From an uncultured Spirochaetaceae bacterium (GTDB lineage: Bacteria; Spirochaetota; Spirochaetia; Sphaerochaetales; Sphaerochaetaceae), in NCBI GenBank assembly GCA_944389295.1, contig CALXLV010000031.1:1-64000 (forward strand): a DNA stretch of 64,000 nucleotides, read 5' to 3'. The translations under genes and the position numbers were made by a program. The notes beneath the pieces were generated by a model. It made no database searches. It was given only the letters and a program-made list of their open reading frames with translations, and was not told the DNA's origin. The stretch's first letter is position 1. The number at the start of each line of letters is the position of its first letter. This document shows positions 35,406-44,525 of the stretch, piece by piece.

Positions 35406-36752
35406 TCAGTCCTCTGAGCCATGCTCCATGTACTCGCCGTAGCTCTTCTTTCCGTTCTCCTTGAAGGTGTTGTTCTCAAGAAGGTAGGGGAGTACCTTTG
35501 CATACTGCATTTCGTTCCTGATCATATCCTTGTAGGAGTCCCTGTCCTCTTCGGGGATGTTCTTGAGCTGCTCGTCGCACGCCTTCTTGAACTCCTCTTC
35601 ATCGACCTCGAAGTTCTCCTTCTCGCGGATCTTGTCGAGTATGAGCTCGGTTCTGATCTCCTTCTCCGTGCCCTCTCTCCAGTCCTTCTGGATGGATTCC
35701 TTCGTCGAACCCTGCATCTCCATGAACTTCGTGATCTGCTCCTCAGTCAGTCCGGACTGCCTTACGAAGTTCCTCCACTGGCTGTCAAGCTGCGCCTGAA
35801 CCATCGACTCGGGGAGCGGGAAGGAGACTTCCGCTATGATCTTGTCAAGAAGGAGATTGGACTTCTCGTTCTTGAGAGCGTTCTCAAGCCTCTTCTCGAG
35901 GTCCTCCCTGATTCCCTTCTTCAGATCATCGACGGTCTTGTACTCTTCCTTGATATCCTGTGCAAGATCATCATCGACGGCGGGAAGCTCCCTTACCTTG
36001 ACCTCTGTGACCTTGACGTGGAGCTTCACGGTCTTTCCTGCGTAGCCGGGGATGTTGTCAGCTTCTGTGTAGCTCTTCTCGATGTCCTTCTCATCGCCCT
36101 TTGCCATTCCCTCGACTTCGCTGTCGATCTTGTAGAAGTTGTAGCCTGTGCCGAGCGTGAATGTGAAATCCTCGCGCTTTGTGGACTCGATGGGGTTTCC
36201 GTCCTCTCCGATCTCATAGTAGGAGACTGTGACGATATCTCCCTTCTCAGCCTTGCCGTCCTTTGTCTTGACGACAGCGTTCTGCTCGCGGTATCTCTCG
36301 ACTTCCTTCTCGATGTCTGCATCCGTGACCTCAACAGAGGGAACCTCTACCTCAAGGCCTGTGTACTGCGGAAGATCGAAGCGTGGGAGGACATCATAGA
36401 CTACCGTGAAGGTGATATCGCTGTCCTTCTTGAACGGGACGAGCTTCTCCTCATCCTGAAGCACCGGTGTGGAGAAAGCGATCGGTCTGTCCTTCTCGTC
36501 GAGATCCTTGTATGCCTCCTTGAGAGCATCTTCCATCGCATCGAATGTGCTTTCAGTGCGGATATCCTCGCCGAACTTCCTCTCGATGACGTTTGCCGGA
36601 ACCTTTCCCTTCCTGAAGCCGGGAATCTGGAGTTCCTTTGCGTACTTCTGAATCCTCTTGCTGTAGGCATCCTCGATCGATGCCGTGTCCAGTGTCAGCG
36701 TAAGAGCTGCCTGTGAGTTCTCAAGTTCCTTGATGCTCTTCTCGGTAATCAT
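35406..36752 (-). CDS. tig: Trigger factor
   Basis: 448 residues. Ribosome-docking loop with GFRKGKVP near residue 46, the FKBP prolyl isomerase domain (KAEKGDIVTVSYYE) and a long charged helical C-terminal domain ending SYGEYMEHGSED. It binds nascent chains at the ribosome exit. First gene of tig-clpP-clpX-nrnA; AAGGATG lies 6 bases before ATG. Its promoter lies in 36,753-36,866. Confidence 0.96.
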   Translation of the reverse strand: MITEKSIKELENSQAALTLTLDTASIEDAYSKRIQKYAKELQIPGFRKGKVPANVIERKFGEDIRTESTFDAMEDALKEAYKDLDEKDRPIAFSTPVLQDEEKLVPFKKDSDITFTVVYDVLPRFDLPQYTGLEVEVPSVEVTDADIEKEVERYREQNAVVKTKDGKAEKGDIVTVSYYEIGEDGNPIESTKREDFTFTLGTGYNFYKIDSEVEGMAKGDEKDIEKSYTEADNIPGYAGKTVKLHVKVTEVKVRELPAVDDDLAQDIKEEYKTVDDLKKGIREDLEKRLENALKNEKSNLLLDKIIAEVSFPLPESMVQAQLDSQWRNFVRQSGLTEEQITKFMEMQGSTKESIQKDWREGTEKEIRTELILDKIREKENFEVDEEEFKKACDEQLKNIPEEDRDSYKDMIRNEMQYAKVLPYLLENNTFKENGKKSYGEYMEHGSED

Positions 36753-36866
36753 AAGTCCATCCTTCTATTTACTTCTTGATTAATGCAAACTATGCAACCT
36801 CTGTAATATAACCATTTTGCTGTGTTAAGTCACTACCTGCCCGGAAAGCATGGAAAGGGCAGGGTT

Positions 36867-36883
36867 GGAATTGTGGCAATTCC
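36867..36883. promoter_or_regulatory. 17-base palindrome between tig and the ABC operon end
   Basis: GGAATTG-TGG-CAATTCC, a perfect inverted repeat upstream of tig and beyond the terminator of the ABC operon. It could be an operator for tig or a second hairpin. It does not match CIRCE. Confidence 0.35.
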
Positions 36884-36889
36884 TTCCGG

Positions 36890-36922
36890 CAAAAGAAAGA
36901 GGGCTGCGCTCTGCAGCCCTCT
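36890..36922 (-). terminator. Terminator of the nucleoside/sugar ABC operon
   Basis: Minus strand: AGAGGGCTGC-AGAGC-GCAGCCCTCT followed by TTCTTTT. A 10-base perfect stem, 18 bases past the last stop codon. Confidence 0.9.
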
Positions 36923-36939
36923 CCTGAAAGCGGATTTCC

Positions 36940-37437
36940 TCAGAAATCCATTGACATGTCGCCGAACTCGTCGACAGCAGGTTCCTCCGCCGCCGTATCC
37001 GATGCCTGCACCGGGGACGGCTCAGGAATGAACTCCTGTATGGCCTTATCGGCGGGAAGTCCCGCAACGAGCGCCGGCAGCGAGATTATCGACTGGTCGG
37101 CGGGGAGGGTGAACTCCACAGGATCGAGGACGATCTCGTTGAAGTCGTCATCCTCTGTCGTGATGTAGATCGTGTGCGTCGTGCCTCTGAGCGCGATGCC
37201 CCTTCTCTGCCTGGGGGAGTACTCCTGATCGCCGAGATCATCGACCTCCACCATCGCCCAGTCAACGGCCTTGTACGACTTTCCGTCAATCTCCGTAGAC
37301 CAGTTGTCAACATAGAGCGTGCGCTGCTTTCCGAAGAAGTAGAGGAAAACCGCGAGCGCGATTATCACGATGATGCAGCCGAGGCGCACGAAGAACCTTA
37401 TATCGAAGATTTCCTTTGCTGTCTTGCCCTTGATCAT
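36940..37437 (-). CDS. Single-pass membrane protein of the ABC operon (DUF6672-like)
   Basis: 165 residues: a cytosolic start, one membrane helix (CIIVIIALAVFLYFFG, about 20-36) and an outer domain (LYVDNWSTEIDGKSYKAVDWAMVEVDD, FTLPADQSIISLPALV), with an acidic tail. I recall a DUF6672 family next to such permeases in spirochaetes, but the label is from memory. It overlaps the permease by ATGA, so it is likely an accessory of the transporter. Confidence 0.6.
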   Translation of the reverse strand: MIKGKTAKEIFDIRFFVRLGCIIVIIALAVFLYFFGKQRTLYVDNWSTEIDGKSYKAVDWAMVEVDDLGDQEYSPRQRRGIALRGTTHTIYITTEDDDFNEIVLDPVEFTLPADQSIISLPALVAGLPADKAIQEFIPEPSPVQASDTAAEEPAVDEFGDMSMDF

Positions 37438-38573
37438 GCCTGTGCCTCCTGCATCTGGCTGAGAGCGAGCGTCTTTGCCGATTCAGCCTTCTCACGTCTT
37501 GTCCTGATCTCGTAGAGCACGAGCGCGAGCGTGATGACTCCGTAGGATACGAATACGCGGAAGAACTCGCCGATCTGTGCCTGTCCGATGAGGTTCTTTC
37601 CTGCCTGCGGCGTGAGAATGAACATCAGGTGGAAGAGCACGATTCCGAGGAACACGTTCTTGATCGATGCCTTCGATACCGACGCGCCTCCTACAAGAAG
37701 TGCCGCGATGCTGAACATTCCTATCTGCGAATGGGAGTTGTATGTGTTGAGCGTTCCCATGTTGGAGAGGTAGATGACCATTCCGTATGCGGCGAATACC
37801 GTGGAGATCACAATGGCGAGAACTCTTGTCCTCTCCACCTTGATTCCGGCTTCCCTTGCCACTTCCATATCCTGTCCGACAGCCCTCATGTCCTGTCCGA
37901 TCTTCGTCTTTCTGAACCAGATTATCACTACGCAGAGAAGCGCGATGAGAATGATTGTCAGGATGGGGATGTTTATTCCTCCGACGCCGTTCTCGTCAGC
38001 GAAGAGCTTTATCGACCAGAAGTTGTCTATGCTCTTGCGGACATTGAGAAGGTCGATCGTGTTCCTCACGCCGTATCCTCTGGGGAGTATTACCTGGTCG
38101 GAGTGAATCGGGATCACAGGGCCCATTCCGTAGAGGACGACGAGCTGATAGACGCCGTTCATGAAGAACGAGATCATGTAGCTTGTGATCATCTCGCGGC
38201 CGCGGGCCATGTTGAGCATCTTGCCGCAGAACCAACCGAGCAGCACCGCGATCGGGGTGGCTATGATGGCAGCAAGCAGAAGTCCCGGTATTCCCACGAC
38301 GTTCCACGCTGTGATGAAGATTATGCCGATCTGTCCTGCCATGGCGCCCAGCGTCATTCCGAAATTCAGTCCCATTCCCGCCATGATAGGGATGAGAAGG
38401 GAGAGAACGAGGAAGCTGTTGCGCATTATTCTCGTGATGATCTGGTCTGCAAGGTACTCCGGCGAGTATCCCGCGACCGGGAAGCATGCCGCGCAGAGCA
38501 CGATGAAGATTATCGGTACTATGTTGTTCGAGAGGAAATTCCTCACGTCTTTGCTGTTTATCTCTCTTTTCAT
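37434..38573 (-). CDS. ABC uptake permease, BMP/nucleoside (BPD_transp_2) type, subunit 2
   Basis: 379 residues, about nine or ten membrane helices. GMTLGAMAGQIGII, ATPIAVLLGWFCGKMLNMARGREMITSYM and GASVSKASIKNVFLGIVLFHLMF are typical of the branched permease family shared by nucleoside and ribose systems. ATGA overlaps at both ends couple it to its neighbours. It pairs with the next permease as a heterodimer. Confidence 0.85.
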   Translation of the reverse strand: MKREINSKDVRNFLSNNIVPIIFIVLCAACFPVAGYSPEYLADQIITRIMRNSFLVLSLLIPIMAGMGLNFGMTLGAMAGQIGIIFITAWNVVGIPGLLLAAIIATPIAVLLGWFCGKMLNMARGREMITSYMISFFMNGVYQLVVLYGMGPVIPIHSDQVILPRGYGVRNTIDLLNVRKSIDNFWSIKLFADENGVGGINIPILTIILIALLCVVIIWFRKTKIGQDMRAVGQDMEVAREAGIKVERTRVLAIVISTVFAAYGMVIYLSNMGTLNTYNSHSQIGMFSIAALLVGGASVSKASIKNVFLGIVLFHLMFILTPQAGKNLIGQAQIGEFFRVFVSYGVITLALVLYEIRTRREKAESAKTLALSQMQEAQA

Positions 38574-39613
38574 CTTGAAGCCCCCGATTTCCTTGTCAGA
38601 GCGTAGAGGATCATACCGTTGGAGACGATGATCCTGAGAACCTCGGACATATCGGTGTGAATCAGGTTATTCATGACGGAAGGCGTCATGGACACGATGC
38701 CCTGATAAAGTATCGTTCCGATGATGACGTTGGTTATCGTTGCCTTGTTGACCGATGCGCCTCCGATGAGAATTGCGGAGACTGCGGGCATTGCCATGTA
38801 CATCGGTCCCTGGTAGAGCTGGATGAATCCGTATCCCTGCTGGTAGCAGAGGATTCCGAGCGCTCCGAGCCACGTCGACATTATGACTGAGAGAGTTCTC
38901 TGCTTGTCGATGTTGATGCCTGATGCTCTCGCGAATACAGCGTTCGATCCTACAGCGGTCATCGCCGTACCAGTCTTCGTGTGAAGGAAGGCCCAGATGA
39001 TGAACGCGAAGAGCGCGAAGAAGATGATCTCCCCGAATGATATCGAGAAGCTGCCTATCGAGAGCGAGAGCGTGTCGCGGAGAACATGGTAGTAGAATCC
39101 CTCCGTGGAGATCGTTGTCCTCAGGCCCTGTCCCGTATAGCCCCAGACCATCGTAGGAGACTTGTAGGGGAGGATGAGCCACATGATCGACATGAACGCG
39201 ACAGAGGAGAATCCGACATATGTCGCGATCATCATTTCGCTTCCCTTGACCCTGTTGAGGAGCTTGCCGTAGCCCCATCCGAAGATGATTGCGAACGGAG
39301 TGGAGTAGAGTATGGCGAGAAGGAACGATACAGGTCCCTGTATTCCTGTCTCTATCGCCATCGTCGCTCCGAGAAGTCCCGAGATGATTCCGAGCGGAAG
39401 TCCGAAGTTGAGACCGCAGCCTGAGTGGATCATCGGAACCATTGCAAGAACCATTATCGCGTTCTGTCCGAAGCGTCCGAGAACGTCCGAAAGCGATGCT
39501 CCGACATTGATGTCCGCAAACGGCGCGATCACGAAAAGCGCAAGCAGGAATCCCGTGATTATAAGACGCGGAAGCCCGAATGACTTCAGAAGTGATACTG
39601 CTTTTTCCATCAC
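38570..39613 (-). CDS. ABC uptake permease, BMP/nucleoside type, subunit 1
   Basis: 347 residues, about nine membrane helices. GLNFGLPLGIISGLLGA, FGWGYGKLLNRVKGSEMMIATYVGFSSV and GGASVNKATITNVIIGTILYQGIV are conserved with subunit 2. Together the two differ more than a homodimer would, as in YufPQ-type guanosine and lipoprotein-dependent nucleoside systems. Coupled by ATGA. Confidence 0.85.
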   Translation of the reverse strand: MMEKAVSLLKSFGLPRLIITGFLLALFVIAPFADINVGASLSDVLGRFGQNAIMVLAMVPMIHSGCGLNFGLPLGIISGLLGATMAIETGIQGPVSFLLAILYSTPFAIIFGWGYGKLLNRVKGSEMMIATYVGFSSVAFMSIMWLILPYKSPTMVWGYTGQGLRTTISTEGFYYHVLRDTLSLSIGSFSISFGEIIFFALFAFIIWAFLHTKTGTAMTAVGSNAVFARASGINIDKQRTLSVIMSTWLGALGILCYQQGYGFIQLYQGPMYMAMPAVSAILIGGASVNKATITNVIIGTILYQGIVSMTPSVMNNLIHTDMSEVLRIIVSNGMILYALTRKSGASR

Positions 39614-41217
39614 ATAGCCTCCTTTGCTGTCTTTCCGACCATGAGGATTCCGAAATCCTCGCTCGGCGAGGATGCCGGAAGTATTCCGGATACGGCACCG
39701 TCGGTGATGATGGCTATGCGGTCACAGCACTGTCTCAGCTCCTCGAGCTCCGACGAGATCATCACGATCGTGACTCCGAAGTTCCTGTTGTACTCCCTCA
39801 GAGCCTTGAGCACGAGAGCTTTGGCGCCGATATCGATGCCTCTTGTCGGCTCAGAGACGAAGAGGAGCTTAGGCTCGAGCGCGAATGCCTTGGCAAGACA
39901 CACTTTCTGCTGGTTTCCGCCTGAGAGCTCCTTTGCCTTCTGCTTTGAGGAGGTGCACTTTATCTGCAGCTGCTCTATGTACTTGTCTGTTACCTTCTTG
40001 ATTCCGCTCTGGTCTCTCCACTTCACAAGTCCGCCGAGATAAGGCTTGAGGAACTTGTTCTGTATCTGCATCGCGGGGAAGGCAATGTTCCACTCGAGCG
40101 ACTCGTCCAAAAGGAGGCCGACGCCTCTTCTGTCCTCGGAGACGAACGCAAGCGAGGAATCAAGGCAGGCGCGCGGGTTGTTGAGAGGAATCTCGCTGCC
40201 GTTGAGTACGACCTTTCCTCCGGCGGGGAAGAGCCCCATTATTCCGTTGGGGATTCCGAGCTTTCCCTGTCCTGCAAGACCACCGATTCCGAGTATCTCG
40301 CCGTCATGCACCTCGAGATTGACATCGCGCACGGTCTCGCCGGGCATGTCGACCCAGAGATTCTTCACGGAAAGCACGACCTTGTCAGAGATCGGCCTTG
40401 CCTCCTGCTTCTCCGAATCGGGCGTGGCCACTTCTCTTCCGACCATCAGCTTTGCCATCTCGCTGATCGATGTCTTAGCGGCATCGAGCTCATTGACGAT
40501 GCGTCCGTCGCGCATGACGATGACCTTATTGCAGACGTCGAGGATTTCCTGCAGACGGTGGGTGATGAATATTACGGATATTCCCTGTGCGGAAAGGTTC
40601 CTGATGGCCTTCAGAAGCATCTCTGCCTCTTTCTCCGTGAGAACGGCCGTAGGCTCATCGAGAACCAGAAGCCTTATCGCACTCTTGGAAATTTCTCTAG
40701 AAATCTCCGTGAACTGCTTGTGGCCTACCGGCATCTCAGCGACCAGCATGTCAGGATCAAGTTCGACGCCGAGCTTTGTGATGGCTGCGATCGCCTGTTT
40801 CTGGAGTTCCTTTCTATCTATCGTATTTGCCCTGTCCCCGAATACCAGAGACAGAACGCTTCTGTTCTGCGGTTCACGATTCAGGAGGATGTTCTCTGCC
40901 GCGGTGAATCCCGGAAGAAGGGAGAATTCCTGATGCACCATTCCGATTCCGGACTTGAGGGCATCAAGCGGAGATGTGAACTTAACCTCTTTTCCGTCAA
41001 TGAGGACCTTGCCCCCATAACCGCCCGTCTGATGAATGACGTCCATGCCGAACAGGATGTTCATGAGCGTGCTCTTACCAGCGCCGTTTTCTCCGACGAG
41101 GCCAAGCACCTCTCCCTGTCCGAGCGTGAAGTTGACGTCCTTCAGCACGGGATTGCCGTTGTATTCCTTGCTCACGTTCTTCATTTCAAGCAAGGGCTTA
41201 GTCATTTCACTGCTCAT
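39610..41217 (-). CDS. ABC uptake ATPase with two nucleotide-binding domains
   Basis: 535 residues. Domain 1 has GENGAGKSTLMNILFG and LDEPTAVLTEKEAEML; domain 2 has LSGGNQQKVCLAKAFA and FVSEPTRGIDIGAKA. This is the RbsA/YufO-type duplicated ATPase. The start at 41217 (MSSEMTKPLLEMKN) has AAAGGA upstream; the longer frame to 41316 would span the hairpin and the previous gene. A terminator-like hairpin separates it from the binding protein gene. Confidence 0.88.
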   Translation of the reverse strand: MSSEMTKPLLEMKNVSKEYNGNPVLKDVNFTLGQGEVLGLVGENGAGKSTLMNILFGMDVIHQTGGYGGKVLIDGKEVKFTSPLDALKSGIGMVHQEFSLLPGFTAAENILLNREPQNRSVLSLVFGDRANTIDRKELQKQAIAAITKLGVELDPDMLVAEMPVGHKQFTEISREISKSAIRLLVLDEPTAVLTEKEAEMLLKAIRNLSAQGISVIFITHRLQEILDVCNKVIVMRDGRIVNELDAAKTSISEMAKLMVGREVATPDSEKQEARPISDKVVLSVKNLWVDMPGETVRDVNLEVHDGEILGIGGLAGQGKLGIPNGIMGLFPAGGKVVLNGSEIPLNNPRACLDSSLAFVSEDRRGVGLLLDESLEWNIAFPAMQIQNKFLKPYLGGLVKWRDQSGIKKVTDKYIEQLQIKCTSSKQKAKELSGGNQQKVCLAKAFALEPKLLFVSEPTRGIDIGAKALVLKALREYNRNFGVTIVMISSELEELRQCCDRIAIITDGAVSGILPASSPSEDFGILMVGKTAKEAM

Positions 41218-41239
41218 TCTTATCCTTTTAAACATAAAC

Positions 41240-41270
41240 AAAGGGGAGGTCAACCTCCCCTTTGCAGGAT
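41240..41270 (-). terminator. Intra-operon attenuator hairpin
   Basis: AAAGGGGAGGT-CA-ACCTCCCCTTT, an 11-base perfect stem, 20 bases past the binding-protein stop. On the minus strand a T-rich stretch follows. Such hairpins let the binding protein be made in excess of permease and ATPase by ending most transcripts. Confidence 0.75.
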
Positions 41271-41282
41271 TTGAGGAAGGAA

Positions 41283-42500
41283 TCAGTTGAATTCCTTTCC
41301 TGTCATGGAGAAGCACCAGTCTGGAACTTCTACGTCCGTGTTGCCCATGTAATATCCCGGATCACCCATGATGTAGGTGTCCTGATATACGAGCACGAAG
41401 TTGTCATATGTCTCCTTCGTTGTGGCGTTGACATAGTTCGATCCGTTCCAGTTTGCACCCGGTGTGTACTTCGAGAAGTTCTTCCTGATGTTCCTTATGG
41501 AGTGGATGTCATAGTCCTCGCCGTTCATCTCAGCAGTAACAGCCTCGATGGCAAGAGAGCCAAGACCAGCTGTTGTCGTGTAGCCGTAGCTGTATGCCCA
41601 TGTGCCGAAGCGTCCTGCGCCGCCCTGCTCAACGATGGCCTGCTCAACCTTTGCAAGAATTGCGGGGAAGTCGCCAGCCTCAGCGGAGAGGTCGATTCCG
41701 AGAGCTCCAGGATATCCCATGAGCGGTGAGGGGAGGTCAGCCTCTACGAAGTAGCCGCCATATGTCAGGAGCTGCTTGAGAAGCGGCTCTGTATGAGCGT
41801 CGTTCGTGCAGAAGAAAGCTGTGTTCTCGCCGTACTGCTTGATCCACTCGGGAGTTCTCTCGAGGATGTACTGCTGTGCGCCTGCGATGCCAACGTCGGA
41901 TGTCGGATCAGGAGCGGATACATCGACGAACTGCATTCCGAGCTCGTTGCATGTCTGGATCATAATAGCTCTTCTTCTCTGCATCTTCTCCATTGCGAGG
42001 TGGCGCGGGAAGGAGATGTGGACGAATGTCTGGCATCCGAGCTCGTGAGCTGTTCTGATCATCAGGTAGCCGCGGGCCACGAAGTCGTTGGATGTCGCGA
42101 GGTCTGCAGATCCTGCGATGAGGTACGGCTCCTCGTGTGCCTCGCCTGCGAAGCAGAGGATGTCAGGGCGTACTTCCTTGATCTGGCGGAAAGCCTCAGC
42201 GGTTCCGGGAACAGCCTGGTTGACGATGACAGCCTTCATGAGAGGATCATCTGCGAGACCGCGGATAACGGAGATTGTCGTCTCCTGCTCTTCCATGAAG
42301 TTGTCAGGGTATGTCATGTGCTGGATGTAGCCGCCGTCAGCAACTGCACCGTACTCAGCAATGAGAGCCTCCGCACCGCGGAGATCGTCCTCAGACTGAG
42401 AGACTGTACCTGTGACTACACCAATGTGGAATGGTGCATCTGCAAATGCTGCAGAAGAAATCACAGCAAGTACCAAAAGTGCTGTCAAGAGTTTCTTCAT
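41283..42500 (-). CDS. DUF3798 periplasmic solute-binding protein
   Basis: 405 residues. Signal peptide (MKKLLTALLVLAVISSAAFA), then a DUF3798 type 1 periplasmic fold: IGVVTGTVSQSEDDLRG, QHMTYPDNFMEEQETT, CFAGEAHEEPYLIAGSADLATSNDF and TNDAHTEPLLKQLLTYGGYFVEADLPSPLMGYPGALGI region. The ligand is not known to me. It heads the ABC operon, so it is the receptor for the two permeases. GGGAG lies 7 bases before ATG 42500; promoter TTGCAA-N17-TAATGT. Confidence 0.8.
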   Translation of the reverse strand: MKKLLTALLVLAVISSAAFADAPFHIGVVTGTVSQSEDDLRGAEALIAEYGAVADGGYIQHMTYPDNFMEEQETTISVIRGLADDPLMKAVIVNQAVPGTAEAFRQIKEVRPDILCFAGEAHEEPYLIAGSADLATSNDFVARGYLMIRTAHELGCQTFVHISFPRHLAMEKMQRRRAIMIQTCNELGMQFVDVSAPDPTSDVGIAGAQQYILERTPEWIKQYGENTAFFCTNDAHTEPLLKQLLTYGGYFVEADLPSPLMGYPGALGIDLSAEAGDFPAILAKVEQAIVEQGGAGRFGTWAYSYGYTTTAGLGSLAIEAVTAEMNGEDYDIHSIRNIRKNFSKYTPGANWNGSNYVNATTKETYDNFVLVYQDTYIMGDPGYYMGNTDVEVPDWCFSMTGKEFN

Positions 42501-42634
42501 ATACACTCCCTAATAGTTAGTATTGGATTAACATTACCTTTTAAGGGCCTTTTTTGCAAGCTGATTGCATATTTTTCCACTGTTTTGTATGAATATTCCG
42601 GATACCCGGAACAATGCCGGAAGGAGGCCGTCAG

Positions 42635-43114
42635 ATGGTCAGAAAAGCTGATGAGAATGACATCTCTGAGATAATGATTATTTACGATGCCGCACGCGCT
42701 TTCATGAGGCGGAACGGCAACCTGCGGCAGTGGATAAACGGCTATCCGTCGCGCGGAATGATTGAAGAGGATATCAGAGCGGGGCGGCTCTATGTCCTTG
42801 CGGACGGAGAGGGAATATACGGTGTCTTCATGATGCAGCTAGGCCCCGACAGAACCTATCTGTCCATCCGTGACGGCGCGTGGCGGGATGATTCTGATTA
42901 CGCCGTCATCCACCGCATCGCCTCTTCCGGGCGGAAAGGTGGAGTGCTTCATGAGACGCTGGAATTTGTCAGCCTTCATTGTCCGCATATAAGGATAGAC
43001 ACGCACGCGGACAACATTCCCATGCAGAGGGCGCTTCTGCGCGAGAATTTCGTCAGATGCGGCATTATAGTCTGCAGCGACGGTACGGACAGAATCGCAT
43101 TTGAGCGCTCATGA
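42635..43114 (+). CDS. GNAT family N-acetyltransferase
   Basis: 159 residues. VRKADENDISEIMIIYDAARAFM at the start and IRIDTHADNIPMQRALLRENFVRCGI at the end give the GNAT fold, with a weak acetyl-CoA loop at SSGRKGGVLHETL. The acceptor is unknown. ATG 42635 has AAGGAGG 7 bases upstream. The preceding inverted repeat TTCCGG-ATAC-CCGGAA lies near 42593-42608. Divergent from the ABC operon. Confidence 0.75.
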   Translation: MVRKADENDISEIMIIYDAARAFMRRNGNLRQWINGYPSRGMIEEDIRAGRLYVLADGEGIYGVFMMQLGPDRTYLSIRDGAWRDDSDYAVIHRIASSGRKGGVLHETLEFVSLHCPHIRIDTHADNIPMQRALLRENFVRCGIIVCSDGTDRIAFERS

Positions 43115-43194
43115 CGTGCTGTGCTGAATCAGGAAGCTGAGCGGGGGAGCGGCGGGAATCACTGGTTAAAGTCTGTTTTTCGGCCGGTGCGGAC

Positions 43195-43246
43195 TTGCAT
43201 TGACACGTGAGTGTGCTATACTTCAGAAAATTGAAACAATGTTTCA
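43195..43246 (+). promoter_or_regulatory. Promoter and KdgR-like operator of the sugar kinase
   Basis: -35 TTGCAT (43195-43200), N16, -10 TATACT (43217-43222). TGAAACAATGTTTCA at 43232-43246, a 15-base palindrome just past the predicted start, fits the KdgR-type consensus TRAAAYRNYRTTTYA known from enterobacteria. A repressor there would block the next gene, a KDG-kinase homologue. Confidence 0.55.
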
Positions 43247-43265
43247 TTTCTGGAGGCGAGAGTAT

Positions 43266-44351
43266 ATGTCCATCATTGTTACGTTCGGAGAGATCATGGC
43301 ACGCATAAGCACGGAAGGGTATTACACTCTCCGCCAGTCACTGCCCGGCAGTGTGACACTCTGTTTTGCCGGTGCGGAGGCCAATGTCGCCGCCTCTGTC
43401 GCTCTCCTCGGCGGGAAGGCGAGATACGTAACGGTGCTTCCCGGCAATGACATTACTGACGCCTGCATGGGCAATCTCCGCAATCTCGGCATCGATACCT
43501 CGTACATCCTGACGAAAGACAGCGGCAGGCTCGGTATCTATTTCGTGCAGGCGGGGGCAGACCAGCGTCCGGGCAAGGTGATCTACGACCGGGACGGTTC
43601 GGCATTCTCCCAGACCGGCGGTGAGGAATATGACTGGGACAGCATCTTCTCAGGAGCCTCGATGCTTCATGTTTCCGGCATCACGCCGGCAGTCTCACGC
43701 AAAGCCGCCGAGGCACAGCTGTTCTGCATGCGGAAAGCGAAGGAGCATGGCATGACTGTCTCTTTTGACTGCAATTTCCGCTCTAAGCTGTGGAACTGGG
43801 AGCCGGGAACCCCCAAGGAAGTGCTGGCCGGCCGCGTGATCCGGGAGATGATGCAGTATGTGGACATCCTTTTCGCTGCCCGCATCGATGCAGAAACTCT
43901 GCTGGATGTGAATGTCGGCTGTCCTGAAAGCTACTCCAGAATAGATGAGCAGCCTTATATCGCGGAGGCTATCAGCAGGAAGTATCCGTCCGTCACCATG
44001 CTGGCCACCACCATGAGACAGTCAATCAGCGCCACATACAACAAGTGGGGTGCCGCGCTTTACGATGTCTCTAACGGGCTTCAGTATGTATCTCCCTGCA
44101 TAGACGGCAAATATGTGCCTTATGACATCACGGCCATCGTGGACAGGATAGGAGCAGGCGACAGTTTCGCGGCAGGCATCCTCTATGCCCTGCAGGACGA
44201 GAAGCTGGGCAGTGACCTGCAGACAGTCGTTGATTTCGCGACGGCCTCTTCCTGCCTCTCGCATTCCATCATGCAGGATATAAACTATGTCACGCGGGAA
44301 GATGTCATTTCTCTGATGCGTACAGGCGGTCACAGCACAGTTTCACGGTGA
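43266..44351 (+). CDS. PfkB family sugar kinase, probably 2-keto-3-deoxygluconate kinase
   Basis: 361 residues. FGEIMARIS near the start, FAGAEANVAASVALLGGKARYVTVLPGN, LGIYFVQAGADQRPGKVIYDR, and the PfkB signature DRIGAGDSFAAGILYAL. The GAxxANVA core and the AGADQRPGKVIYDRDGSAFS loop are usual in KDG kinases. A KdgR-like operator upstream supports a role in pectin/uronate breakdown; fructokinase or other ribokinase-like activity is possible. GGAGG lies 9 bases before ATG 43266. Confidence 0.75.
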   Translation: MSIIVTFGEIMARISTEGYYTLRQSLPGSVTLCFAGAEANVAASVALLGGKARYVTVLPGNDITDACMGNLRNLGIDTSYILTKDSGRLGIYFVQAGADQRPGKVIYDRDGSAFSQTGGEEYDWDSIFSGASMLHVSGITPAVSRKAAEAQLFCMRKAKEHGMTVSFDCNFRSKLWNWEPGTPKEVLAGRVIREMMQYVDILFAARIDAETLLDVNVGCPESYSRIDEQPYIAEAISRKYPSVTMLATTMRQSISATYNKWGAALYDVSNGLQYVSPCIDGKYVPYDITAIVDRIGAGDSFAAGILYALQDEKLGSDLQTVVDFATASSCLSHSIMQDINYVTREDVISLMRTGGHSTVSR

Positions 44352-44490
44352 TACAGCAATCATTCTGACTATTGCCTGATATCCATCTGACCAGTGCATA
44401 ATGTGCGGTGATCTTCCGATGAGGAGAAGGCATTGCATTTCGCAGGTTAATTCTGCGCATCTGCATTCAGCATTCTTGTGCCGCGTGTCG
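44352..44490. other. Intergenic, nothing recognised
   Basis: A 139-base spacer between the kinase and the lipoprotein promoter. I see no strong hairpin, motif or frame in it. Confidence 0.4.
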
Positions 44491-44519
44491 TTGCAGATGC
44501 GGCGATTGTCGGCTAAACT
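44491..44519 (+). promoter_or_regulatory. Promoter of the lipoprotein-rarA operon (leaderless type)
   Basis: -35 TTGCAG (44491-44496), N17, -10 TAAACT (44514-44519), then CAGGCC and ATG 44526. Confidence 0.6.
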
Positions 44520-44525
44520 CAGGCC

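Noticed and set aside
35421-36716. 431-codon open frame opposite trigger factor
   Set aside because: Leucine-rich antisense shadow of tig caused by its codon use; no SD, no domain, and tig is certain.
37629-39698. Long frames of over 300 codons opposite or beside the two permease genes
   Set aside because: Charged, His/Arg/Asp-rich translations with no membrane segments; shadows of the permeases.
40306-41274. 322-codon frame opposite the ABC ATPase
   Set aside because: Overlaps the certain ATPase gene completely and has no motif.
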